NCBI RefSeq assembly: GCF_963678635.1
Contig: NC_087069.1
Span: 21,178,660-21,242,659, forward strand
Direction of reading: 5' to 3'
DNA length: 64,000 bases
Source: Symsagittifera roscoffensis
Taxonomy: Eukaryota; Xenacoelomorpha; Acoela; Convolutidae
This document shows, in pieces, positions 42,372-51,213 of the stretch. Position numbers and translations under genes: made by a program. A model generated the notes under the pieces. That model saw nothing but the letters and a program-made list of their open reading frames with translations. It made no database searches and was not told where the DNA came from. How positions within the stretch are numbered: position 1 is the first letter of the stretch; every line of letters starts with the position of its first letter.

Positions 42372-44297
42372 ATGGCAGACCGATTCTGGAACTCCGTGCC
42401 CGCGGCTCTGAAGAAGCCCACTCTTGACGAGCTGTACAGACGCTTGAGGGACCTGGACTACACCCAGATAGACGAGAGAATGGCGGTGATGCTGAATGCG
42501 ATCCTCCAGTTGGAGGACCAGGGTGAGTGCAGGGAGTCTGCGACGGAGGCTGTCTTGATGGTCGGCTACACCACCGAGGGCATAGCAAATCGAGAACAGA
42601 CCAGATGGTTATCTTGGAATGCGGATGGAGGAGTAAGTGGCTTTGACTTGGCAAGAAATCCTGGCCTGAGTAACAGCACCGAACACGGCGCAGGAGAGTT
42701 TCCGCTACCGACGAAACCAACAGCAAGATCCACAGGCCAGAGCTCGAGTAAGGTGCCGTCGATGTCGCGAGCGCAACAGACGACAGAGGCATATCCGGAT
42801 CTGGGGGTTCTAAAGAAAGAGCTCGAGAAGGCGCTGAAGGAAAGGAATAAAGCGAACCTCGATCGGGATCAGGCGAAGCTGGACAGGGAGAAGCTTCAGC
42901 TGGAGAGAGACCAGGCAGTCGACGAGCGAGATCAGACGTCGAAATTACTTGAGATGCTAAGGGCTGAACATCAGCAGGAGCTGAGGGTGCGGGAGAACGT
43001 CGCAAATCGTGATCAACTGAAGTCGGAGTTGGAAAGGATAGAACAGCGACAACGCGAGCTTGACGCACAGAAGGGAGCCAGGTCAAACGAACGAGTGGTG
43101 ACCAGCTCGAGGCCAGAGTCGCGCATGGAGGTGGATGAAGCTCCCAGGGCTAGAGGACGGTTCAACCTTGACCGCGAGGCCAGAGAACACATGAGCGAAG
43201 GGTTAGAGGTCTGGATACCGAATGACGTGACGCCTTCCTTGCGCAACCTAGAGACACAACCTGTACGTCCTCTGATGGATTTGGTGTTACCAGGATATAC
43301 CCCAACCTCGACCTCGAGTGGCAGTCAGGTGAGTGGCGCCTCATCGCGCCTGAAGGAGCTAGGCGAGAAATTGCAGCAGCAGAGTCGTGAAAGATCGACA
43401 AGGCCAGAGCTTCCCCCAACTTGGAGGGAACAGCCGGTCAGGAATGTCGTGATCGCAAGCTATAAGAAAAATACAGAAGGGAACTACCACAGGCACAATC
43501 GGCTGGACTGGAGTGCGGAACAGGGAGCCAGGAGGGACTGCTTCCATGACGCAGCCTGGGTGGAGTATCTAGCGCCACCTCGTGTGCCAGAGGGTGCAGT
43601 TCACCTAATTATAGGGGATAGCCTGGTGCGGGTGTTGACCCAGATACGGTCCCATTGGCAGACAGGAGTCTTGAGTTTCGCTGGAGCTGCCACGCCACAG
43701 ATGTTGGCAACCCTGGACATGCTAGGGATGACCAAAGTTTACACAGTGACCCTGATGGTTGGGACCAACGACGTGTCAAGGGGAGAAGCGAGGAAAGTAG
43801 CGAGGCTGTGCGACAAGATGAGCTGCCTTCTTGAGGAACTGAGGATCCAGATGGACCCCATCCTGCTGACGGTATGCACGGTCCCCTACAACCTGATGTT
43901 TGATCAGCACGCCCTAGAGATGAACCAGAAGGTGCGGAGCCTGAACAAGATGATCCGAGACATACACCGGAAGAGTGTGCTTCCTCTCAGGCTGTTGGAC
44001 ATAGCAGAACGTATGGAGAAAAAGGGATTCCCTGAAGACACCTCAAAAGATGGAATCCATTTCGATAGGCCAAGGGGAGCGGAGTGGCTGAACGACGTCT
44101 TCCAGGAACACATTAACACGCTAAAGGCGGACCTGCTGGAGACAGCCCAATTCACTTTAGGACCACCTCCCAACCACCATTCCTTGCCTCGAGGGCCTTG
44201 GCTGGTCGCTTGGGAGCGAGAGTCGATACTAGAGACAGTTCAAGGAGCAATCAGACCCGATTGTAGAGTGCCACGCCAATGGAGTCGGAGGAGGTAG
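42372..44297 (+). CDS. Coiled-coil protein with C-terminal SGNH/GDSL hydrolase domain (641 aa)
   Basis: I start at ATG 42372 (MADRFWNSVPAALKKPTL) because copy E begins its homologue with the same residues. An open frame extends 15 codons upstream without ATG. Residues about 150-240 form a charged coiled coil (LERDQAVDERDQTSKLLEML). From about 405 a full SGNH set appears: G-D-S417-L (block I), SFAGAATPQML with the glycine (block II), G464-T-N466-D (block III), and D560-G-I-H563 (block V). Such enzymes hydrolyse ester or acetyl groups. GDSL esterases are known as passengers in CR1 LINE ORF1 and in giant rotifer Terminon elements. Inside a Ty3/gypsy element it sits where env would be, and it has no signal peptide or membrane segment. 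The stop overlaps the next ATG by 19 bases. Confidence 0.85.
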   Translation: MADRFWNSVPAALKKPTLDELYRRLRDLDYTQIDERMAVMLNAILQLEDQGECRESATEAVLMVGYTTEGIANREQTRWLSWNADGGVSGFDLARNPGLSNSTEHGAGEFPLPTKPTARSTGQSSSKVPSMSRAQQTTEAYPDLGVLKKELEKALKERNKANLDRDQAKLDREKLQLERDQAVDERDQTSKLLEMLRAEHQQELRVRENVANRDQLKSELERIEQRQRELDAQKGARSNERVVTSSRPESRMEVDEAPRARGRFNLDREAREHMSEGLEVWIPNDVTPSLRNLETQPVRPLMDLVLPGYTPTSTSSGSQVSGASSRLKELGEKLQQQSRERSTRPELPPTWREQPVRNVVIASYKKNTEGNYHRHNRLDWSAEQGARRDCFHDAAWVEYLAPPRVPEGAVHLIIGDSLVRVLTQIRSHWQTGVLSFAGAATPQMLATLDMLGMTKVYTVTLMVGTNDVSRGEARKVARLCDKMSCLLEELRIQMDPILLTVCTVPYNLMFDQHALEMNQKVRSLNKMIRDIHRKSVLPLRLLDIAERMEKKGFPEDTSKDGIHFDRPRGAEWLNDVFQEHINTLKADLLETAQFTLGPPPNHHSLPRGPWLVAWERESILETVQGAIRPDCRVPRQWSRRR

Positions 44298-45031
44298 AGT
44301 CATCAACACCTCCGGGCTCGGCGATGTCCTCTGTGGTGGTGGCAGATGGTAGGAGAGAAAAGAAGTCTATGGAGACTGCCCGCTTGAGATATCCTGAGAA
44401 GGTGAAGGAACTGGATCTAGAGAGTTTGGAATGCAGACGAGAGTTGGCGGAAACCCTGGGGATCGAACGAGTGTCGCACGAGGATTTGAATAGACATCAT
44501 TGCATAGACTGGTTGAAAGCTCACGAAGCACACTTCTCGAGAGCGAAGTTAATGGAGACCACAGACCTGACTGGAATTCCCACAAAAACGATCATGGGAC
44601 CCATTAACTACAGGCCTCTCAAACTGTTGGGGGGTCCTGGACTTATAACAGAACCTCCCAAGCACCGAACTGGCATCGCTAGGATCAGGTTGGCAACCCC
44701 GGCGCAGTTAAAGGTGGTAGACAAGCTACTCAATCCGGGGGGAATGGAATTGCCTGATGCCGCTTACGAAGGTCCGAAGTTGGCAGAAGATCCCAGGTAC
44801 GGGAAGCCCTGTGGTGGCACCCAACTGGCCAAAACTCTGGCAGTTTATGATAGAGCAGATCCAGCTGCTGCAAGAGTAGTCATTGTGGCGGGATCGGACT
44901 TCGAAGGAACGTCTCCCAAGTTGTTCTGGCCGGAGACTCTGGTATACTCCTTGCCAGGAGCCGAACTGAACCAGATGTTGACTCTAGTGGTGGCAATAAA
45001 GTCGGAGATGCCTGTGAACCTGAGCTGCTAA
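44279..45031 (+). CDS. 250-aa orphan protein of the giant element
   Basis: ATG 44279 lies inside the end of the SGNH ORF in the -1 frame. Copy E keeps the same start (MERDEAESSTPQ against MESEEVESSTPP). The body is well conserved with E (MGPINYRPLK, GPKLAEDPRY, SPKLFWPETLVY.LPG.ELNQMLTL). No known domain is seen. The stop TAA (45029-45031) overlaps the ATG of the 1082-residue ORF as TAATG. In both copies the next ORF is in the -1 frame and that frame is already open upstream. The two could therefore be one fused protein made by -1 frameshifting, or two coupled proteins made by reinitiation. Nothing suggests an enzyme. Confidence 0.75.
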   Translation: MESEEVESSTPPGSAMSSVVVADGRREKKSMETARLRYPEKVKELDLESLECRRELAETLGIERVSHEDLNRHHCIDWLKAHEAHFSRAKLMETTDLTGIPTKTIMGPINYRPLKLLGGPGLITEPPKHRTGIARIRLATPAQLKVVDKLLNPGGMELPDAAYEGPKLAEDPRYGKPCGGTQLAKTLAVYDRADPAAARVVIVAGSDFEGTSPKLFWPETLVYSLPGAELNQMLTLVVAIKSEMPVNLSC

Positions 45032-48000
45032 TGTTTGCAGGAATGAATGATCACCTGCACGCGATGGGACTTCTTGAGCAACTGAAGGGCAAGGAGATTC
45101 CGACATCAAGGAAGATATGGGAGGCTATTCAGGCGTTATTTGCGGCGATGAATGAGGTACAAGAGAACGTAGCCTCGAGATTTGGGTCCAAGACGAAGGT
45201 GGTGTTTACCACATCCCCAGGATACGCAAATATGCCACCCGCCCTACAATTCGTGTACGCGGTCTTAATCCTGATAGCAGAAGGGAGTGAATGGCGGATT
45301 CTGATGGCAGCCCCCAATCGAGAGCTGGAGCCATTGAACTTGAGGCTTTACAAATCAGAATTGCCGGCGGCATGGGCTGACATATCTCATGCACTGAGGG
45401 GCTTTTATGGACTAGCCGACATCCTGATCGTATTAGACGAGGTGCTCTTGCTAGAGATATCGAACTTTGCCAGGCAGCTCAAGTTCAGCCCAGTCATTGG
45501 GGACGATCACCCGGCGATAAGCAAATTAACGGCCAGCCTGTGGTTTCGGAGTATGGATGTAAAGATCACGAACTCCACCAGCAAGTCTAGAGGTCCCAGT
45601 AACGAGAGAAGAAATGTGGCCGAGACGGAAAAGCAATTAGGATCGTTGAAATATCGTTTGACTCAAGAGAATGGCTGGTGGCCATTTTTGACACCAAGGT
45701 TGGAGAACGCCACGAATAAGACAAGGGAGGAAGCACCACTCCTCGTGAAGCAAGTCTGGAGTTTCCTAGAGAAGCAACTGGAGCTGGCCGAGGTAAGAGA
45801 CATGACGGTGGCTAGATTTGTCTCGGCCGCCAATGAGGTGACAATCGCAGGGTTCTGGAGAGAGCACGCCAAAGGCGAATTGAAGACTCGGAGGGATTAC
45901 GAGATTCTCAAGTTCTTGAGTCCTTGCTGGGAGAAGGAATTCTTGGCAGGAGTATTCGGTACCACGGCGACTATCTTTGGAGCCTTCGTGCAGGAGATAC
46001 TGGGCATGCCCATCTGCCTGCTCTTGGCCCTGTATTTGGTCTACCCCAGATACTTGTTCAACATGGGTCCAGCATACATGTTTAGTCGGGGAGTGGAGAC
46101 ACTTCGAGTTGATGGGTACCTGGCACTAGTGCTCTTGTTCCATGGGGAATTGGTGTCGTTTCATCGGTTAATGGAATATGGAGAACCTCTGTCTATGGGG
46201 AGAGTCCACACGAGCATTGAAACCAGCTCCTACAAGTGTGCCGCAGGGTTGAAGACACTGCTGGTGCAATACCTCATGATGCAGAATCGATACATGACGG
46301 GTGAAGATGAGAACCCAACCTCGAGAGAAGAATGGGAGAAGGCGAACAGAGGGATGCCTCTGTTGACGGACCTGTGCCTGGCAATGAGGTCGGACCCAAT
46401 GGGGATAATCCGAGGTCTAGAGGAGGTGGTGACCTGCATCTATGGTCCAGCAGTGACGTACGCGTTTCCAGATCCCCTGGTGATAACGTATCGTCACTCG
46501 GTGACGCACTTGAGTCTCATCAGCGTACTGGATGGTACAGCGCTGAATTGGTGTCAGCAGGAGGTGCTCAGGGCGCGTATGAGCAACACGGTACTCTTCG
46601 GAAAAGTGAAAGATGCCGAGATGATGGTGTGCAACTTCAGGGGACAAATGCAATGTAGAATGGGAGGCAAGCGAGAGGGCCCCATTGAAATGTATCCAAA
46701 GTTTTGGAACCTAAACCCATTGACGGCCGACGGACGAGAAGTCTTGAGAATCCCCGCCTGGAAGGAGTGCTTTGCACTAGTCAAGAGGGAGCTGGAGGCC
46801 ATAATGGAGAAAGAAATCCTACCAGCCACCATGCCTGAGTTCCCGACAGTCAGGAGGATGACCTTGGGAATGAATAGTCCCTTGGTGGTTCCCTCCATAA
46901 TGGCGAAGATGATGACGGAGGAAACGCAGAGGCATTTCACGGATGGCTGGGATCCCCTGTTCATCGGCTACACGGCGGCAGTCTACTTCCACATCAGCGA
47001 GATGAAGGTAAATTCGTGGACGACGCAAGCGAAAAAGAGTAGAGGTTCGCAGCCCCCTGGATATGAAGTGCGGAAAGTCTTGAGGACTCTTGAGAAGGAA
47101 GGACTTGAGAATATGCTACCCATATGGGATGATGGCAGGATGATCGTGATGGAGGGGCACGTCGCATTGGTGGACAAGGCCTTCTCAGTGCCCAAGTGCG
47201 TGAGGTTGGCTCGGATGTCGCATCACTCGCACAAGTTGTTGAGAAAAATCAAAGGGACAGTACCAAAAGAATTGAGAGATGACTTAAGCGAAATCTGGGG
47301 AGAAGATCTTCTGAAGTTGGAAAGAGAAAACACGAGCGATCACGAGAGACAAAACGTGATCGGGAAACCTGTGGGAAGTACTCCGAACCTGGAAGACAAC
47401 GACACGATGCACGAGAAAATGATGGAGCTTGAGCCTCTCTTGGAAGCCTCAGGGGAGCGTAATCTCAGGAGCATTGAGATCTCTCATGGGGAATGCCCAT
47501 GCCACTGTTTGGCACAAACGGTGTGGTATCCAGATCACAAGAACCTTTGCCTGGTGTGGGATGTGGAAGAGATTCGGTCGATCGGACTACCGGATCACCG
47601 GCAGAAGGTGACGCTCTTAGTAGTGAGTACGATGTTAGCTCTGAGATGGATAGAAGAGAATATAACGAAGTATCGGGAGGCGACGACGCCAACGGCTGAG
47701 TCAATATACGCGATAGACTACAGCAGGAGACTCGAGTTGTTTGAGACTGCGTGCAAAGTATTCGCCATACCGACGGAAGTCAGGCACGTATGGAGTCGCT
47801 TGAGGTACTTTCCATGGTTTCGGGTGACACTGACGTCTTGGTTGTACATGACAACGAAAGATCACATGAGAAAACATCAAAAAGAGTATCGACAGTTCCA
47901 GGCCGAGATTGGGCCGGAAGCTTTCAAGAGACCCCTGCTAACCCATCGTAATGCGATCACGACAGGATGGAAAAGAGTGGGTAAGATGTCTAGAGACAAT

Positions 48001-48279
48001 ACCAAAGCGAGGGAGTCGATACTAGAGGAAGACCTGGCGAAGAACGTGAGCTTGAGCCTGCACAACTCCTTTTGCTTGAACCGAGAAGCTAGGGTGAAGG
48101 CACTACCCAACCAAGCAAAGAGATTGCAGGAGCAGAGAGAATGGATGCGATCCTATGAACAGCTGAAGGCTTGGGAGGAGATTGTGATTAGTTCCGATGA
48201 TGAAGAGGAACTGTTGAGACAGTTTGCCGCATCTAGCACTTCAGGATGCAGTACCTCCAAGGCGAAGAGCACGAGATGA
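45031..48279 (+). CDS. 1082-aa orphan protein of the giant element, C-terminal SUMO-interaction-like motif
   Basis: Long single ORF, ending with TGA about 430 bases before the 3' LTR. Copy E keeps much of the first 700 residues in broken form, so it is a family gene. Hydrophobic stretches exist (ICLLLALYLVYPRYLF, YLALVLLFHGELVSF), but there is no signal peptide, no furin site and no typical fusion-protein layout, so I do not call it an envelope. Cysteine pairs (GECPCHCLAQTVWY) occur near residue 825. The C-terminus has EEIVISSDDEEEL, which fits a SUMO-interacting motif (hydrophobic core plus acidic tail). I recognise no catalytic signature. It may be a structural or host-interaction protein. 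Confidence 0.8.
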   Translation: MFAGMNDHLHAMGLLEQLKGKEIPTSRKIWEAIQALFAAMNEVQENVASRFGSKTKVVFTTSPGYANMPPALQFVYAVLILIAEGSEWRILMAAPNRELEPLNLRLYKSELPAAWADISHALRGFYGLADILIVLDEVLLLEISNFARQLKFSPVIGDDHPAISKLTASLWFRSMDVKITNSTSKSRGPSNERRNVAETEKQLGSLKYRLTQENGWWPFLTPRLENATNKTREEAPLLVKQVWSFLEKQLELAEVRDMTVARFVSAANEVTIAGFWREHAKGELKTRRDYEILKFLSPCWEKEFLAGVFGTTATIFGAFVQEILGMPICLLLALYLVYPRYLFNMGPAYMFSRGVETLRVDGYLALVLLFHGELVSFHRLMEYGEPLSMGRVHTSIETSSYKCAAGLKTLLVQYLMMQNRYMTGEDENPTSREEWEKANRGMPLLTDLCLAMRSDPMGIIRGLEEVVTCIYGPAVTYAFPDPLVITYRHSVTHLSLISVLDGTALNWCQQEVLRARMSNTVLFGKVKDAEMMVCNFRGQMQCRMGGKREGPIEMYPKFWNLNPLTADGREVLRIPAWKECFALVKRELEAIMEKEILPATMPEFPTVRRMTLGMNSPLVVPSIMAKMMTEETQRHFTDGWDPLFIGYTAAVYFHISEMKVNSWTTQAKKSRGSQPPGYEVRKVLRTLEKEGLENMLPIWDDGRMIVMEGHVALVDKAFSVPKCVRLARMSHHSHKLLRKIKGTVPKELRDDLSEIWGEDLLKLERENTSDHERQNVIGKPVGSTPNLEDNDTMHEKMMELEPLLEASGERNLRSIEISHGECPCHCLAQTVWYPDHKNLCLVWDVEEIRSIGLPDHRQKVTLLVVSTMLALRWIEENITKYREATTPTAESIYAIDYSRRLELFETACKVFAIPTEVRHVWSRLRYFPWFRVTLTSWLYMTTKDHMRKHQKEYRQFQAEIGPEAFKRPLLTHRNAITTGWKRVGKMSRDNTKARESILEEDLAKNVSLSLHNSFCLNREARVKALPNQAKRLQEQREWMRSYEQLKAWEEIVISSDDEEELLRQFAASSTSGCSTSKAKSTR

Positions 48280-48709
48280 ATGGGCAAATCGGATGGATCT
48301 TGAGTCTTGAGAGGGAAGGGGGGCTTTAGCGTGGATCCGAGTGAAACTTGGATTCACGAAAAAGAAATTTTAACAAAGCAAATATTGTTACTAATATACT
48401 ATATTTATTATATAAATCGAAATGCTGCATGACAATTTCCTGATTGAATAGGACAAAAGAGATTTTAAAATGATTGGCTTGAAAAGCGAAAATTCAAGGG
48501 TGCAGGTGTATGCAGATTTTGGTTGCTGTTTAGCAATAGTGTGAAAATTTTAAATGGCTGTGAATTTTGGGGTGTAGATAAGCTTAAATCTGCTGCAAAC
48601 TTCTGTAAATGACGACTGGCACTGTATCTTGAGCAACACTCGGTTTTTCTGGGACTCACTGGCAGAAGACAGCGCGCAATGAGGACATCGATCTCGAGTC
48701 CGGGGAGTA
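48280..48709 (+). other. 3' untranslated segment and polypurine tract of the giant element
   Basis: 430 non-coding bases. GAGTCCGGGGAGTA directly precedes the LTR; GTCCGGGGAG (48698-48707) is the likely plus-strand primer. Confidence 0.6.
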
Positions 48710-49624
48710 TGTGCCAGTCGGTCATATTTGGAAGTTTGACCTTGAGAGAAGCAAAAAACACTTGATTTTGGAGTGAAATTTAATTTTTCAAAATTTCGAA
48801 TGGAACCTGTCATGCACGATTTTCTCGCGAGAACTGAAAATCAGAAAAAGAGATCAGAACAATTTCAGAACGATTGAGACACACACGCGGGAAAGTTGTA
48901 AGAAAAGCAGTAGGAAATTGCTATTCGCAATTTCCATCACTATTATAATCGAGAGTAGAGCTGTCCCATCTGTGACAGAGACGAGAGCATTCCCTCGAAT
49001 TGGATTATAACGACTGGAGTATTATTCGGAACTGGACTAGAGTGAACCTTCGGTGGAAAGGTGGACAGCTTGAGTGTCCTAATGGTTCACAAGAAAACTA
49101 TTGTCTAGAGTATAAACTCGTTCTCATTGTTAAAACTATAAAACATTAGACTCATTTAGTTGCGTTATTTAATTCTTGAGTTAGTTACCGACTGGATTAT
49201 TTCCCACTTCTTGAGCGTGCTACTATGTGAGTACAAATTTAAATTCTAGAGTGTGTTTTATGATTGTTATGTTGAGGTAAGGCGAGTTTTAGGTTGATCC
49301 ATCTGAAATGGATCAAAGTTCCACTGTCTAAGAAAAAAGCAACTTAACGGATTGTTCCAACCCGGTTTTTAACGGCGTTCATGTATTTTGGGTATCTAGA
49401 GACCTAAGTATGGGGACGTTTCTAATTCTAGAGTGGGGGGATATTTTAGTAGTAGCCTTTAAGCTGTAACGGGTCGTAGTCTCATGTCACAAGCGAACCG
49501 AACTGGCTCCGACCGTTCTTGAGGTAGAAAAACACAAGAGATAGTGTCCCTGACCCTTGAGCCAGTGGTTATAGGGCCTATTTTTCTTAAGCCTCATGTG
49601 TGACTGCAGTAGACGAATGTTACA
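48710..49624 (+). repeat. 3' LTR of the giant element (915 bp)
   Basis: TGTGCCAGTCGG to GAATGTTACA. It is near-identical to the 5' LTR; visible changes include GGAAGTTTGACC for GGAAGATGACC, GGAAAGG for GGAAATG, TGAGTAC for TGAATAC, and GTAACGG for GTACGG. Confidence 0.95.
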
Positions 49625-50600
49625 GAAGCAACCCTCCGGAGCCAGCTAAGCCCCTTAGCAACCCTCTTAGTGAAAATTTTTCACGCAACCTTCCGAGACC
49701 ATTAAATTAACCCCCCAGAGTGAGTTCAGCTTGTTTTGATTATTTTTGGGACTAGTTGGAGACCCCTTTAGGCGAAACTTAAAAAATTTAGAATTTTGAG
49801 AATACCCTCCGAAACCACTCTCCGGAGTGACTTAAGCCTCTTATTGACCCGCCTTAGTGAATTTAGGTGGACCCTGCGAAGCAACTTAGGTGTTTAAGGT
49901 ACCCTCCGAACTAAGCCTCCGGAGTAAGCTAAGTGTCTTGACAACACTCCGAAGTAACCCTCCGGAGTGACTTAAGCCCTTTAACATCCCTCCTTAGTGA
50001 AAAGTTGGAAGTACCCTCCGGGACAATTCAAACATCCTTAAATATCCTTTTAAGGTCCCAATTGAGGGTCGACTACCCAAGGAACGTGTATATTAGGAGA
50101 ATATTAGCCCAGTTGACACGAAAATTTGCGATCAACTTTGGATTCTAGATCGGGTTCATAAGAAGTACTCGAACAAATTTTTTATATTGATATTTTGGTT
50201 GTGTGATTGCCTTGAGCTACTTAATAGGAAAACTCGGGAAATCCGTGAGCATATAAAAGAAGACGTCGGTGAGTGTATTAGGCAGGACACACTCACTTGA
50301 GAAGAAAAGTTGTTCCCTGCTCTCGTGCACTTGGAGCTGTCCGGGTGTGGGAGAGCTTTTTCATAGACTTTAAAATTTTTCGATCAGAGGTTGCCTTGAG
50401 CTCGGGAAATTGCAGCTCGGGAAATCGCAGGACATATAAAAGAAGACCTCGGTGAGTGTATTAGACAAGACACACTGACTTGAGAAGACAGTGTCCTGGG
50501 CTTTGTTCTTTTGGAGTGTTTCAATCGAGAAAAGTCTTTTTCTTTATGACTAAATTTTAATTATCTGTTACTGAAACCATCACTGCTCTTTTATAAAATA
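49625..50600. repeat. CCCTCCGGAGTGA repeat tract, then two TATAAAAG-bearing tandem copies
   Basis: From 49625 to about 50040, variants of ACCCTCCGGAGTGACTTAAG occur at least eight times. Then two related blocks of about 130 bases (50214-50345 and 50397-50520, 183 apart) each contain CTCGGGAAAT, CATATAAAAGAAGAC and TCGGTGAGTGTATTAG.CA.GACACAC. TATAAAAG (50252, 50435) followed by transcript-start-like sequence suggests a duplicated promoter, possibly the leader or LTR region of old copy D downstream. Confidence 0.5.
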
Positions 50601-50604
50601 TTGT

Positions 50605-50940
50605 TTGATTTTAAACGAAGCAGTGATTTCATGCGTCTGTAGCGGTAAAGTGATAGAGAACAAAAAGATCACTGTCACCTATAGGGTGACCCCACCCAGC
50701 TACCACCATCACGCGGACCTGGCAGAGCCAGGCGAGGACTTTAGGACTTTGAACGGGAGGAAGGTGAAAGAACGGAAGAGGCCTCGGAGCGTTCCGAGGT
50801 CGAAGCGCGAGAAGAACTGTTGTTCAAGGGGGACGTCCAAATCGGAGACTCAGAGCAACAATTGGAGAAAGGAACAATCCTCTGCAGTCAAACAGGGCAA
50901 GAATGCGATGATGTCGAGCATAAGCCCGAGGGAGGAGTAG
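50605..50940 (+). pseudogene. Possible Gag N-terminal remnant of copy D
   Basis: A 111-residue open frame without a clear ATG start, basic in its second half (GRKVKERKRPRSVPRSKREK). It lies where copy D should encode the Gag N-terminus, but I see no direct similarity to 33058-33822. Uncertain. Confidence 0.3.
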
Positions 50941-51213
50941 CCAAAATCGAAAGCAATGAAAAGCTTTAAGACTTTGTACGATGAACGCACAACGTCTCTC
51001 CGAACTGAGCCGTTGTCTTCCAGCTAAGTCCATCCGGGATCAGTGCATTCAGATGTGGACTTCACACCGAGTCCGAGGCATGAAAAAAGCAAGAAAGCGT
51101 TGTCAATCTCGCCATCCAGGCCGATGTCTGATGGGATAACGGTGGGAGCATCCTCGACGTTCGACAGGTTGATGATGTTGGTAGCCAGGAGAAAAGCTTA
51201 GATGCCAAATCTG

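Larger units (their letters stand above)
29706..49624 (+). mobile_element. Complete giant Ty3/gypsy LTR retrotransposon (19.9 kb) with macro-like, SGNH and orphan ORFs
   Basis: LTRs of 913 and 915 bp with TGTGCC...TTACA ends bracket a 2.4-kb leader, an acidic Gag start, Gag-Pol and three more ORFs. By eye the LTRs differ by about three substitutions and two one-base indels, so the insertion is young. The domain order protease-RT-RNase H-integrase with a GPY/F module is Ty3/gypsy-type. The element is two to four times the usual 5-9 kb. GAA stands on both sides (29703-29705 and 49625-49627), a short target duplication. Joining the flanks rebuilds a CCCTCCGAAGCAACCCTCCGG unit like the neighbouring CTCCGAAGTAACCCTCCGG near 49948. 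Confidence 0.92.

Noticed and set aside
42343-43086. 247-residue minus-strand ORF opposite the SGNH protein
   Set aside because: Shadow of a well-supported plus-strand gene. It is Ser/Pro/Arg-rich, as expected for the antisense of a charged coiled coil.
45031-48279. Envelope glycoprotein
   Set aside because: No signal peptide, no cleavage site, no fusion peptide and no C-terminal anchor; hydrophobic stretches are internal and short.
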